Part shown: positions 34,417 to 43,215 of the stretch, one piece after another
How positions within the stretch are numbered: position 1 is the stretch's first letter
How the letters are laid out: every line of letters begins with the position of its first letter
Assembly (NCBI GenBank): GCA_937927945.1
Contig: CALEYW010000055.1
Span: 7,298 to 71,297 of the forward strand
Origin: an uncultured candidate division WPS-2 bacterium
GTDB lineage: Bacteria > Vulcanimicrobiota > Vulcanimicrobiia > Vulcanimicrobiales > Vulcanimicrobiaceae
Direction: 5' to 3'
DNA length: 64,000 nucleotides
Notes under the pieces: generated by a model
Told to the model about the DNA's origin: nothing
Seen by the model: the letters and a program-made list of their open reading frames with translations, nothing else
Databases searched by the model: none
Made by a program: the position numbers and the translations under genes

Positions 34417-34449
34417 GGGGAGCGATCGATGATCGCTCCCCTTTTTTTT
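34417..34449 (+). terminator. Rho-independent terminator after the Lys-rich protein gene
   Basis: GGGGAGCGATC and GATCGCTCCCC form an 11-bp stem (34417-34441) with a three-base loop, followed directly by eight T. The T-tract runs into the oppF stop codon on the other strand. Confidence 0.9.
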
Positions 34450-35515
34450 AGGTGAGTACCGCCGGCCCGTTGACCAGATCCGGCGCGCGGCCGCCGTGTT
34501 CTTCGACCCAGTGGCACGCTGCGCGATGACCGGGCTCGTACTCGTTGAACGCCGGCACTTCGACCTTGCAGCGCTCGAACGCGACCGGGCAGCGGGTGTG
34601 AAAACGGCAGCCCGACGGCGGATTGACCGGCGAGGGGATGTCGCCGGTGAGGATGATGCGCTTGCGGCGCCGCTCGACGTCGGGGTCGGGGATCGGGATG
34701 GCGGAGAGCAACGCCTGCGTGTACGGGTGAAGCGGGTTGTCGTACAGCCGGTCGCGGTCGGCGATCTCGACGATCTTCCCGACGTACATGACCGCGACAC
34801 GGTTCGAGATGTGGCGCACGACCGAAAGATCGTGCGCGATGAACAGGTAGGTCAGCCCGAGCTGCTGCTGCAGATCCTGGAGCAGGTTGATGACCTGCGC
34901 CTGAATCGAGACGTCGAGGGCCGAGACCGGCTCGTCGGCGACGATGAACTTCGGATCGACGGCCAGCGCGCGCGCGACGCCGACCCGCTGGCGCTGTCCG
35001 CCCGAGAACTCGTGCGGATACCGGTTCGCATGCTGCGGCTGCAGACCGACGAGCCGCAGCAACTCCTGCACCCGGCCGTCGGCCTCTCTGCCCTTGGCGA
35101 TCCCATGGATCTCCAACGGCTCGCGAATGATCGAACCGACCGTCATACGCGGGTTGAGCGAGGCATACGGGTCTTGGAAGATGATCTGCATCTCTTTGCG
35201 CAGAGGACGCAGCTCGCCGCGCGAGAGCCCGGTCAGTTCCCGGCCGTCGAAGGTGACGCTGCCGCTGGTGGGATCGGCCAGGCGGAGGATCACACGTCCC
35301 GCCGTCGTCTTGCCCGAACCCGACTCGCCGACGAGCCCGAGCGTCTCACCGCGCCGGATCTCGAAATCGATTCCGTCGACCGCTTTGACGTCCGCGACGT
35401 GGCGCTGCAGTATGCCGGCCGTGATCGGGAAGTACTTGTGCAGGCCGCGCACGACGACCAGATCGTCGCTCGACGCCGCCGGGAGGCCGCTGGGTCCGGC
35501 GAGAGAGGCCGTCAC
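34448..35515 (-). CDS. oppF: Oligopeptide/dipeptide ABC transporter ATPase (OppF/DppF), 355 aa
   Basis: The nucleotide-binding domain has GESGSGKTT (Walker A), FSGGQRQRVGVARAL (signature) and FIVADEPVSALD (Walker B), plus the oligo_HPY C-terminal domain with a Cys cluster (CRFHTRCP..RC) and a His-rich end. It energises peptide uptake with OppD through permeases not in this window. The GTG start (35513-35515, complement) overlaps the oppD stop as GTGA. Subunit naming is by order and the usual GILQR-type N-terminal insert of OppF. Substrate could equally be nickel or another solute. Confidence 0.88.
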   Translation of the reverse strand: MTASLAGPSGLPAASSDDLVVVRGLHKYFPITAGILQRHVADVKAVDGIDFEIRRGETLGLVGESGSGKTTAGRVILRLADPTSGSVTFDGRELTGLSRGELRPLRKEMQIIFQDPYASLNPRMTVGSIIREPLEIHGIAKGREADGRVQELLRLVGLQPQHANRYPHEFSGGQRQRVGVARALAVDPKFIVADEPVSALDVSIQAQVINLLQDLQQQLGLTYLFIAHDLSVVRHISNRVAVMYVGKIVEIADRDRLYDNPLHPYTQALLSAIPIPDPDVERRRKRIILTGDIPSPVNPPSGCRFHTRCPVAFERCKVEVPAFNEYEPGHRAACHWVEEHGGRAPDLVNGPAVLT

Positions 35516-36561
35516 TTCGCGAGTTCCTGAGGCGTCTTGGCGACGGCGGAATTCGCGATGGCCGGAACGCTGGGCGCGGGGATCGTCTTCTGTCCTTCGG
35601 CCCGCTGATCGTAGAGGAAGCAGCGCGCCACGTGCCCGTCGCCGAAATCGTAGAGGGGGACCGGCTGGGTGCAGATCGGCATCTTGTACCGGCAGCGCGG
35701 CCCGAACGCACAGCCTTGCGGCATGTGCAGCAAGTTCGGGGGCTGGCCTTCGATCGGCACCAGCCGCGATCCGGCCTGGTCGAGCCGCGGGAGCGACTCC
35801 AGCAGTCCCATCGTGTACGGCATCTTCGGCGACTCGAAGATCTCTTTGGCCGTCCCGTACTCGACCATGTTTCCGCCGTACATGACGAGCACGTTTTCGC
35901 ACGTCTCGGCAACGACGCCCAGATCGTGGGTGATGAGGACGATCGCCGATCCCAGCCGCTGCTGCATCTCGTTCATCAGCTCGATGATCTGCGCTTGAAT
36001 CGTCACGTCGAGCGCGGTGGTCGGCTCGTCGGCGATCAGCACGGCCGGATCGCACGAGAGCGCCATGGCGATCATGACGCGCTGGCGCATGCCGCCGGAG
36101 AACTGATGCGGGTAGTCTCGCAGGCGCTTCTCGGCGGCGGGAATCTTCACCAGCCGCAGCATGTCGACGGCCTTCGCAAGCGCGTCTTTTTTCGAGAGTC
36201 CGAGATGCAGGCGGGTCGCTTCGGCGATCTGCTCGCCGATCGTCAGCACGGGGTTGAGCGACGTCATCGGATCCTGGAAGATCATCGCGATGTCGCGCCC
36301 GCGGATCTTGCGCATCTGCGCTTCGCTCTTCTTGAGCAGGTCCTCGCCCTTGAAGAGGATCTGGCCGTGCTCGATCGTGCCGTTCTGCGCGATCAGGCGC
36401 ATGATCGAGAGTGACGTCACCGATTTGCCCGAACCCGATTCGCCGACGATCCCCAGCGTCGAACCGGGATCGACCGCGAACGAGAGCCCGTTGACGGCGG
36501 CGACGACGCCGTCTTCGGTACGGAACGTCGTCCTGAGGTCCTTGACCTCGAGCAGGGCCAA
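35512..36561 (-). CDS. oppD: Oligopeptide/dipeptide ABC transporter ATPase (OppD/DppD), 349 aa
   Basis: The domain has GIVGESGSGKSVTSLSIM (Walker A), QFSGGMRQRVMIAMAL (signature), VLIADEPTTALDVT (Walker B) and an oligo_HPY tail with GCAFGPRCRYKMPIC followed later by ARCFLY; such Cys sets have been seen to hold an iron-sulfur cluster in some family members. It pairs with the next gene. The start is ATG 36559-36561 (complement). No permease or binding-protein gene is adjacent, so the rest of the transporter must be elsewhere. An inverted repeat lies just upstream. Confidence 0.9.
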   Translation of the reverse strand: MALLEVKDLRTTFRTEDGVVAAVNGLSFAVDPGSTLGIVGESGSGKSVTSLSIMRLIAQNGTIEHGQILFKGEDLLKKSEAQMRKIRGRDIAMIFQDPMTSLNPVLTIGEQIAEATRLHLGLSKKDALAKAVDMLRLVKIPAAEKRLRDYPHQFSGGMRQRVMIAMALSCDPAVLIADEPTTALDVTIQAQIIELMNEMQQRLGSAIVLITHDLGVVAETCENVLVMYGGNMVEYGTAKEIFESPKMPYTMGLLESLPRLDQAGSRLVPIEGQPPNLLHMPQGCAFGPRCRYKMPICTQPVPLYDFGDGHVARCFLYDQRAEGQKTIPAPSVPAIANSAVAKTPQELAK

Positions 36562-36562
36562 G

Positions 36563-36595
36563 CTAGTGTCCCGCCTCAGAAGTGAGAGACACTAG
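36563..36595. promoter_or_regulatory. 8-bp inverted repeat between secG and oppD
   Basis: CTAGTGTC (36563-36570) and GACACTAG (36588-36595) are perfect arms around a 17-base loop. The element spans the secG stop codon and ends just before the oppD start. It may be a weak terminator or processing site. Confidence 0.4.
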
Positions 36596-36972
36596 ATGCC
36601 GGTGAGGCTGACGATCGTCGCGACGACGACGAACGCGACGGCGATGAACTGCGTGACGCGGGCGATCTGCTGATCGAGTCCGAGCCGGCGGGTCGCCGAC
36701 TCGACGCGGCCGCCCAGCGTGCCGCTGAGGCCTTCCTGCTTCGTCGTCTGCAGCGCGAGAAACAGTACGAGCAGGAAGCCCAGGAGCACGAAGAGTCCGG
36801 CCAGCGTGTGCGTCAGCCATCCCGCGTGCGACGCCAGCCACGAATGCGGCGTGAGGTCGTATTGAAAGTTCGAGGGCAGCGAGACCGGCAGCGTGGTCGC
36901 TTTGACGAGGGGCGCGGCAGCCTTCGCGGCGGGCGCGGCGGCAGTCGCGGCCGCAAGCAGGACGGGAAGCAC
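36592..36972 (-). CDS. secG: SecG-like preprotein translocase subunit, 126 aa
   Basis: The C-terminal 75 residues match SecG: a helix (LFVLLGFLLVLFLALQ), the conserved cytosolic loop (TTKQEGLSGTLGGRVESATR), and a second helix (VTQFIAVAFVVVATIVSLTGI). SecG assists SecYE in export. The N-terminal 50 residues are an additional hydrophobic, Ala/Pro-rich stretch (VLPVLLAAATAAAPAAKAAA) that resembles a signal sequence and is not usual. I chose the GTG at 36970-36972 (complement) because AGGAG lies ten bases upstream; another GTG at 36999 lacks a good site. Confidence 0.75.
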   Translation of the reverse strand: MLPVLLAAATAAAPAAKAAAPLVKATTLPVSLPSNFQYDLTPHSWLASHAGWLTHTLAGLFVLLGFLLVLFLALQTTKQEGLSGTLGGRVESATRRLGLDQQIARVTQFIAVAFVVVATIVSLTGI

Positions 36973-37072
36973 GATAAAGGGACTCCTGGTATGCCGCACG
37001 TTCGGCAGGAAAAGAACCGCCGAGGCTTTGTTGGGAAGGGGCGGCGACCCTGCCTGGAGCCCGGGGGCGCCG

Positions 37073-38965
37073 TTAAGAGGCGGTGTGCGCCGGGGCGAGC
37101 GCTCGGACGCGGGCCGCGACGTTCTCACCCGTGAGGCCGAATTGGGCGCGCTGCGCGGCCTGGGAAGCATGCTGGACGAGCACGTTCGGAACGCCGACCC
37201 GTTCGACCGGGATGGCGATCCCGCGATCGTTGAGGAACTCGACGACCGCGGAGCCGAACCCGCCGGCGAGGCTGTGTTCTTCGAGGGTGATGAAGCGGCG
37301 GTGCGTCTCGGCGAGTTCGAGCAGCAGCGTTTCGTCGAGCGGGGCGACGAAGCGGGCGTTCACCACGGTCGGGCGGACGCCGTCCGCCGCGAGCAGCGCG
37401 TGCGCGTCGAGCGCGGCGTCGACGGTGTTGCCGAGCGCGAGAATCGCCACCTCGGCGCCGCGCCGCAGCACCTCGCCTCGGCCGAGCACGAGCGGCGCCG
37501 GCGGCTCGTCGTGTTTCCCGCTGGTCGAACCGCGCGGGTAGCGGATCGCCGTGGGTGAATCGAGCGAGAGCGCGAGGTCGAGCATCGGGCCGACCTCGTC
37601 TTCGTTGCGCGGCGCCATGATGGTCATGCCGGGCAGCGTGCGCAGGTACGCGATGTCGTAGAGTCCCATGTGCGTCGGTCCGTCGTCACCGACGAAGCCG
37701 GCGCGGTCCATCGCGAAGACGACCGGCAGCCCTTGAATCGCGACGTCGTGGACGATCTGATCGTAGGCACGCTGCAGGAAGGTCGAGTAGATCGCACAGA
37801 CCGGCTTGACGCCGCGGGTCGACGCGCCGGCGCCGAAGCAGACGGCGTGCGCCTCGGCGATGCCGACGTCGAAATAGCGCTGCGGAAAACGCTTCGCGAA
37901 CTTCGCGAGCCCCGTGCCGTCGGGCATTGCGGCGGTGATGCCGATCACGCGCGCATCGCGTTCCGCGGCGGCGATCAACGCGTCCGCGAATGCCGCCGCG
38001 AACGTCGGCCGAGCCGTCCCCTTCTTCTCGATCTTCCCCTCGTCCGGATGATAGACGCCGGGTCCGACGCCGTGGAACGTGCGGCTGTCACCCTCGGCGA
38101 TGTCGTAACCCTTGCCCTTGACGGTGCGCACGTGCAGCAGCACCGGACCGTGGACTTTGCGCGCGTTGGAGATGACGTCGATCAGCGTATCGAGGTCGTG
38201 TCCGTCGATCGGACCGATGTAGCGGAAACCCATCTCCTCGAAGATGACCGGCGCCTTGTGATCGGGCAACGCGAAACGCATCCCCGCGATCTCGGCGGTC
38301 GAGAGCGCTTTGCGCGCCGTGTCGCCGAGCGGAACGTGGTCGAGCACGCCCTTCACGAACTCGCGGCCGCGCGTGAACAGCGGCTTCGCACGAAGCGTCC
38401 CCAAGTACGAAGCGATCGAGCCGACGTTCGGAGCGATCGACATCTCGTTGTCGTTGAGGACGACGATGAAGTTGGTCTTCATCAAGCCCGCGTTGTTGAT
38501 CGCTTCGTACGCCAGGCCGCCGGTCATCGCGCCGTCGCCGATCACCGCGACCACCGACTCGTTGCTGCCGCGGAGGTCGCGGGCCGTCGCCATGCCGAGC
38601 CCGGCGGAGATCGCGGTCGAAGCGTGTCCCGCGCCGAAGGCGTCGTACTCCGATTCGGTTCGCATCGCGAAGCCGCTGATGCCGCCGGCTTGACGCAGGG
38701 TTCCGAAGTTCGCGGCGCGGCCGGTCAGCAGCTTGTGAACGTAGCTCTGATGGCTGACGTCCCATACCACGACGTCGCGCGGCAGGTCGAGCACGCGGTG
38801 GAGCGCGATCGTCAACTCGACGACGCCCAGGTTCGGAGCGAGGTGGCCGCCGTTTGCCGCACAGACCCGAATGAGGGTTTCGCGGACTTCGCGCGCGAGC
38901 TGATCCAGCTCGGGACGGCTCAACCGTTTCACGTCGGCCGGGGTCGCAATGCGCTCGAGGATCAT
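37073..38965 (-). CDS. dxs: 1-deoxy-D-xylulose-5-phosphate synthase, 630 aa
   Basis: The protein has the thiamine diphosphate motif GDGAMTGGLAYEAINNAG (about 143), the transketolase middle region with DRAGFVGDDGPTHMGLYD and the C-terminal EEHSLAGGFGSAV. It condenses pyruvate and glyceraldehyde 3-phosphate at the head of the MEP isoprenoid pathway. ATG 38963-38965 starts MILERIATPADVKRL, as in the family. Length is normal. The divergent membrane gene starts 40 bases away. Confidence 0.95.
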   Translation of the reverse strand: MILERIATPADVKRLSRPELDQLAREVRETLIRVCAANGGHLAPNLGVVELTIALHRVLDLPRDVVVWDVSHQSYVHKLLTGRAANFGTLRQAGGISGFAMRTESEYDAFGAGHASTAISAGLGMATARDLRGSNESVVAVIGDGAMTGGLAYEAINNAGLMKTNFIVVLNDNEMSIAPNVGSIASYLGTLRAKPLFTRGREFVKGVLDHVPLGDTARKALSTAEIAGMRFALPDHKAPVIFEEMGFRYIGPIDGHDLDTLIDVISNARKVHGPVLLHVRTVKGKGYDIAEGDSRTFHGVGPGVYHPDEGKIEKKGTARPTFAAAFADALIAAAERDARVIGITAAMPDGTGLAKFAKRFPQRYFDVGIAEAHAVCFGAGASTRGVKPVCAIYSTFLQRAYDQIVHDVAIQGLPVVFAMDRAGFVGDDGPTHMGLYDIAYLRTLPGMTIMAPRNEDEVGPMLDLALSLDSPTAIRYPRGSTSGKHDEPPAPLVLGRGEVLRRGAEVAILALGNTVDAALDAHALLAADGVRPTVVNARFVAPLDETLLLELAETHRRFITLEEHSLAGGFGSAVVEFLNDRGIAIPVERVGVPNVLVQHASQAAQRAQFGLTGENVAARVRALAPAHTAS

Positions 38966-39004
38966 TCGCGGATATTCGACGCCGCGGGACGAAGGCCCGT
39001 TCTC

Positions 39005-39637
39005 GTGCAGGACCCACAGGTGCCGCCGACCGCGTTGCGCGTGCGAAAGCGGGTCTGGACCGATGTCGCGCGGATCATCTCAACGGTCTGCAATCCCTTT
39101 CTGACCTCACTGGCGCTCTTCGTGATCCTCGCCGGCGCCGGCTCGAAGAGCACCAACGACTTTCTCGTCTTGCTCTGCAACAGCGCCTTCTTCACCTCGA
39201 TCGCGCCGATGCTGTTCATCTTCTACCTCTACGCGACGGATCGCATCTCCGATCTCGACATGTCGATCCGCGTCGAGCGCGAGCGGGTCTTCATCGCCTT
39301 CGTGATCTTCTACGCGCTAGGCGCGTTCGATCTGTGGCTGATCCACGCCCCGGCGATCATGACCGCCTCGATGGCCGGCTACGCGGCGAGTGCCCTGATC
39401 GTCCAGTGGATCACGCGATACTGGAAGATCTCGACCCATGCGCTGGGCGTAACGGCGCCGTTGGTGGCGCTCACGGTCCTCTTCGGCGAACGGCCGCTGC
39501 CGTTCTACGCGCTGATCCCGCTGGTCGGCTGGTCCCGCGTCTACCTGCGCGCGCACACGCTCCTGCAGGTCGTCGCGGGAACGGCCCTGGCGCTGGGAAC
39601 AACGCTCGTCTTCTTCCGCGTCTTCCACATCGTGTAG
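39005..39637 (+). CDS. PAP2-like membrane protein with degenerate motifs, 210 aa
   Basis: Five or six hydrophobic helices are present. The C-terminal part reads GWSRVYLRAHTLLQVVAG, which fits the third PAP2 motif SRxxxxxHxxxD except that the final Asp is Gln. The second motif may be represented by STHALG in place of PSGH, and the first (KxxxxxxRP) is not found. Catalysis as a lipid phosphatase is therefore doubtful. The GTG at 39005 has GAAGG nine bases upstream; GTGs at 39020 and 39041 are alternatives. It is divergent from dxs and might relate to isoprenyl phosphate recycling, by neighbourhood only. Confidence 0.65.
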   Translation: MQDPQVPPTALRVRKRVWTDVARIISTVCNPFLTSLALFVILAGAGSKSTNDFLVLLCNSAFFTSIAPMLFIFYLYATDRISDLDMSIRVERERVFIAFVIFYALGAFDLWLIHAPAIMTASMAGYAASALIVQWITRYWKISTHALGVTAPLVALTVLFGERPLPFYALIPLVGWSRVYLRAHTLLQVVAGTALALGTTLVFFRVFHIV

Positions 39638-39675
39638 GCTGCGCCGTAACCGCCCGTCAGTGTCGACGTGGGCGC

Positions 39676-40449
39676 TCATTGTGCGACGAGTGCTGCGACC
39701 TTTCCGGTGCGGTCGCCGGTCCAGCGGCGCACCGCCGCTTCGAACGCCTGCGGGTCGCCGTTCGTGTAATACGTCGTCGTGCCGGCGCCGCTCGGGAACC
39801 GGCGCGCCGCGATCAGCCGCTGCGCCGCGGCGGCTTGCGCGACCGCCGGATCGATGCGCACGACCCGCTCGGGGAGCGCGCGCGCGAACCAGCGGTCGAG
39901 CAGCGGGTAGTGCGAGCATCCGTAGACGAGCGCGTCGATCTCCGCCGGCAAGCCGGCGACGACCGCCTCGACCGCCGAGCGCGCCTCGCCGGTCTCGGCC
40001 GCGCCGCGTTCGACGAGCGGAACCAGCGCCGGCGCGGCGACTTCGACGACTTCGAGCCCGGGAGCGGCTGCGCGAATGGCCCGGCCGTACGCTCCGCTGC
40101 GGATCGTTGCGACTGTGGCGACGACCGCGATGCGACGGTGCGGCGTGCCCGCGAACGCGGCACCGGCATTCGCGATCAGATCGAGCACCGGGAAGGGCGT
40201 CTGCGGCCAGCCCAGCCGTTCGGCGACGGCACAGGTCGTGTTGCACGCGGTGACGACGGCGTCGACCTGCAATTCGGCCAGCAGCGCGAGGTTCTGCTGC
40301 AGAAACCCGTGCAGCGTCGCATCGCTCTTCTCGCCGTACGGCAGGTGTGCTTGATCGGCGAAATAGACCACGTCGGCGTCGATGCCAGCGGCGCGAAGCG
40401 CGGCAAGTACGGTCAAGCCGCCCAGCCCCGAGTCGTAGAGCCCCAGCAC
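39676..40449 (-). CDS. murI: Glutamate racemase, 257 aa
   Basis: The two catalytic Cys are in VVTACNTTCAV (about residue 72) and LVYGCSHYPLL (about 182). The N-terminal YDSGLGGLTVL and the PYGEK motif (about 40) are typical. It makes D-glutamate for peptidoglycan. The GTG at 40447-40449 (complement) overlaps the amidase stop by one base, so the two wall-related genes are coupled. Function is clear from motifs. Confidence 0.95.
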   Translation of the reverse strand: MLGLYDSGLGGLTVLAALRAAGIDADVVYFADQAHLPYGEKSDATLHGFLQQNLALLAELQVDAVVTACNTTCAVAERLGWPQTPFPVLDLIANAGAAFAGTPHRRIAVVATVATIRSGAYGRAIRAAAPGLEVVEVAAPALVPLVERGAAETGEARSAVEAVVAGLPAEIDALVYGCSHYPLLDRWFARALPERVVRIDPAVAQAAAAQRLIAARRFPSGAGTTTYYTNGDPQAFEAAVRRWTGDRTGKVAALVAQ

Positions 40450-42398
40450 TACTGGCGGCTCACGCCATTGTCGCTTTGAACCTGACGCAGGGCCGGTGCG
40501 CCCGCGTAGGCTTTGACCCCGTTGGCAATCCCCTGCGCGACGTTTTGCAAGAACGACGGCTGGCGCAGCAATTCGACGTCGCTCGGATTGGTGACGAACG
40601 CGGTCTCGATCAAAACCGCCGGCATCGTGGTATGGCGCACCACGTAGAAGTTCTCGTGCCGGGCGCCGTCGTCTTGCGTTCCGGCGGTGGCGACGACCGC
40701 GTGCTCCAGCGTTTGCGCGAATGCGGCGTCCTGCGGCTTGTACCAGTAGAACGTCGAGCCGCGGGCGCTGCTGACCGGTGCACTGTTGACGTGGATGCTG
40801 ATGAACATGCGGGCGTTGGCTGCGTTCGCGACGTCGCACCGGGTCTGCAGGTAGGCGCGATCGTCCGCGTTGGCCTTGCCGTCGGCGTGCATCTGGGTGA
40901 GAAGGTCCGTGCTGACCGGATCGATGTCGCCGTCGCGGGTCATCTTCACGATCCAGCCCTGGGCGACGAGCAGCGAGCGGAGCCGCTGCGCGATATCGAA
41001 GGTCAGCGACTTTTCGACCAAGCCGTTGTGCGCGGTGCCGACGTCGGCTCCGCCGTGCCCCGGATCGATGACGATCAAGCGCGGGCTGGACGGCGTGCCG
41101 AATTTCCACGGCATCTCGCTCGGCACGGCGTCCGGCGAAGCGCCGCTCGCGGCGACCGGCGGCCCGCCGGTGCGCCCCGTACCGATGCGCGTCAGGTCCG
41201 TCGCCGACGCGTTGGAAACCGTGATCGTCAGGCCGGTGTCGCTCGGCTGCACCTCGATCGCTTGATCGCCCGCGAGCGTGAACGCGATGCGGACCGCCGG
41301 CGCGTCGCCGGTCCCCGTCTGCCGCACGCGAACCGACTGCGCCGAACCGAACGATGGGTGTTCGTCGCGGCCCGGACCGTTGAGCGTGGTGTTGGCGAAG
41401 TCCAGATACCAGCGATGATCGAGCAGCCGGTGCCATTCGTAGCCCGCGGCACCGCTGAGCGCGACGCGCACGACCAGCGCGTCGTCGGATCCTTGCTCGA
41501 ACGCGAGACCGGTGAGCGTCGCGCGTCCGGCGACGACCGGCGGCGCGGCGGTCGGCGCGACGAGTGCGCCGGGATCGTACGGGCCGGGCGATCCGACCAT
41601 CGGCGGCGGCGTCGGCGGTCCGTTTTGGCTGACCGATCCGCGCGGTTCGAACGCGACGCTGAACGCGTCGGGTGTTTCGGCCGGCACGATCCGATGCGCC
41701 GTGCCGGGCGCCGCCGTGATGGTCAGCGTGGTGCTGGGGACGCGCGCGGTTCCCGCGACGGTGACGTCGAGCGCGTCGACCCCGGCGCCGAGCGCTCGGC
41801 GCGTGGGTGCGAGCGACGAACCCTGCCCGACGAAGGTGACTTGCAGCCGGTCGGGTCCGTCAGCGTTGGTGTCGATCAGCAGCGGCATCGCGGCGCGCAC
41901 GGTCACCACCGTGCGGCCGCCTTCGGCCCGCACGTCAAGCGCGCCGATCCGCGGCTGCAGCACGGTTTCGCCGCCGTCCGGGACCGGCTCGACGTAGAGC
42001 GCCCGGGCCAGCGCGAAGAACGGGAGGAGCACGTCCGGACCGTCGTTCGACGGCGCGAACGGCGCGCGCACGCGCACACCGGCGACCGTGTACCAGGGAT
42101 CGCCGAGCGTGAATACGATCGTGCGCCGGTCCTGCGCGGTGACGACGACGTAGCGCGATTGCGGTTCGAACGCGACGGTCGCACCGAGCTTGTCGAGGAA
42201 TCGGCGCAGCCCGGCGTCACGAGTCGAAACGGCGATGTCGCCGGCTTGCGCTTGCGGATGTTCGAGGATCAGGCGCGTGCCCTGGAACCAGAGCAGCGGA
42301 GCGCGCTCTTGCGCCGGCGCGGCGAACGGCAAGCAGGAGAGCACGACGGCAAGCGCCTGCGCGAGGAAGCTAAAACGACGAACGCGAGAGCGGCTCAT
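40449..42398 (-). CDS. N-acetylmuramoyl-L-alanine amidase (AmiC-like) with AMIN domains, 649 aa
   Basis: A signal peptide (MSRSRVRRFSFLAQALAVVL) leads into two AMIN-like strand-rich domains (about residues 30-210 and 290-400) separated by a Pro-rich linker (PPTPPPMVG). The C-terminal Amidase_3 domain has IDPGHGGADVG, LVEKSLTFDIA, FISIHVNS and VLIETAFVTN, giving the zinc ligands and catalytic Glu. It cleaves the amide between MurNAc and the stem peptide during separation of daughter cells. Its start overlaps the preceding GerMN gene by 29 bases. The set GerMN-amidase-MurI suggests a wall-remodelling operon. Confidence 0.92.
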   Translation of the reverse strand: MSRSRVRRFSFLAQALAVVLSCLPFAAPAQERAPLLWFQGTRLILEHPQAQAGDIAVSTRDAGLRRFLDKLGATVAFEPQSRYVVVTAQDRRTIVFTLGDPWYTVAGVRVRAPFAPSNDGPDVLLPFFALARALYVEPVPDGGETVLQPRIGALDVRAEGGRTVVTVRAAMPLLIDTNADGPDRLQVTFVGQGSSLAPTRRALGAGVDALDVTVAGTARVPSTTLTITAAPGTAHRIVPAETPDAFSVAFEPRGSVSQNGPPTPPPMVGSPGPYDPGALVAPTAAPPVVAGRATLTGLAFEQGSDDALVVRVALSGAAGYEWHRLLDHRWYLDFANTTLNGPGRDEHPSFGSAQSVRVRQTGTGDAPAVRIAFTLAGDQAIEVQPSDTGLTITVSNASATDLTRIGTGRTGGPPVAASGASPDAVPSEMPWKFGTPSSPRLIVIDPGHGGADVGTAHNGLVEKSLTFDIAQRLRSLLVAQGWIVKMTRDGDIDPVSTDLLTQMHADGKANADDRAYLQTRCDVANAANARMFISIHVNSAPVSSARGSTFYWYKPQDAAFAQTLEHAVVATAGTQDDGARHENFYVVRHTTMPAVLIETAFVTNPSDVELLRQPSFLQNVAQGIANGVKAYAGAPALRQVQSDNGVSRQ

Positions 42399-42876
42399 CG
42401 ATCTCGAGATGTCCTCCGGGGAGCGTCGCGACGCGAGCGCCGTCGATGCGAATCTTCACCGAGGTGAGGTGGAGCGACGGCTGCGTCAGTGTCCACACGA
42501 GAGATTTGAACTCCGCCGACTCGGCAAAGCTGCCTTCTTTCGACGAGCCCGCGATCTCGTGCGACAAATTGACGTCCGCCGTTGAATCGACAACGTCAAC
42601 AGCCAGCACGCGCGTTCCCGCAGGGAAGCGAATCGCTTCGGTCCCGGGCGGCGGCCCGGCGACGCACTGCGTCGCAGCGTAAAACGCGACGCTGGCCGGG
42701 TCCCGCGCAGGACCGAGCGAGACGCGCCACGGCACGAGCGTCGTGCCGTCGGCTTTCGCATAGTACACGGTGATCGCGTCGCCGACGCCGGCCGGCGTTC
42801 GATGGGTGAACCACCACGCGGCTGCGACGGCAGCGACGAACAGAACGATCAGCACCAAGCCGCGCGACGCTCGCAT
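42370..42876 (-). CDS. GerMN-domain protein, 168 aa
   Basis: One N-terminal helix (GLVLIVLFVAAVAAAWWF) anchors or exports the protein. The rest fits a single GerMN (GerM) domain: AITVYYAKADGTTLVPW, RVLAVDVVDSTADVNLS and SVKIRIDGARVATL. GerM domains occur in spore-germination and wall-associated proteins. Together with the amidase it overlaps, a role near peptidoglycan is likely. It does not itself show that the organism makes spores. The start ATG at 42874-42876 (complement) is clear. Confidence 0.8.
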   Translation of the reverse strand: MRASRGLVLIVLFVAAVAAAWWFTHRTPAGVGDAITVYYAKADGTTLVPWRVSLGPARDPASVAFYAATQCVAGPPPGTEAIRFPAGTRVLAVDVVDSTADVNLSHEIAGSSKEGSFAESAEFKSLVWTLTQPSLHLTSVKIRIDGARVATLPGGHLEIDEPLSRSSF

Positions 42877-42924
42877 CTTGGATACGCGACATTCGGCGTG
42901 CGCCGCAAAGCGCCCGCCTAAGGA

Positions 42925-43215
42925 TCAGGCGTTGCGGCCTTGACGGCGGTAGGTGATCCGCCCACGCGTGAGATCGTACGGCGAAAGCTCAACGTCGACA
43001 TCGTCGCCCGGCGTGATGCGGATGCGAAAGCGGCGCAGCCGGCCGGCGAGGCTGGCGAGGATCGTATGGCCGTTCTCGAGCTCGACCTTGAACGTCGAGC
43101 TGGGGAACGTTTCGATGACGCGGCCGACAAGGCTCAGCGTATCTTCTTTGATGACGGGAGTGAGGGGCTCGCGGCGCTTTTTGCCGCCGCCCCGCCGTCG
43201 ACGCGGAGGAGGAAT
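42925..43215 (-). CDS. infA: Translation initiation factor IF-1 with basic N-terminal extension, probable ATT start, 96 aa
   Basis: The C-terminal 72 residues are plainly IF-1: VGRVIETFPSSTFKVELENGH, ILASLAGRLRR, and VDVELSPYDLTRGRITYR. The usual short Met-Ala start is missing. No ATG, GTG or TTG fits nearby; an ATT (43213-43215, complement) lies five bases after a perfect AAGGAG (43221-43226). Starting there adds a basic stretch PPPRRRRGGGKKRREPLTP ahead of the OB fold. ATT starts are known for infC, where they allow autoregulation, so this may be real control; ATC in PVIKEDT is an alternative without a site. Two tandem hairpins lie upstream. Confidence 0.8.
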   Translation of the reverse strand: MPPPRRRRGGGKKRREPLTPVIKEDTLSLVGRVIETFPSSTFKVELENGHTILASLAGRLRRFRIRITPGDDVDVELSPYDLTRGRITYRRQGRNA

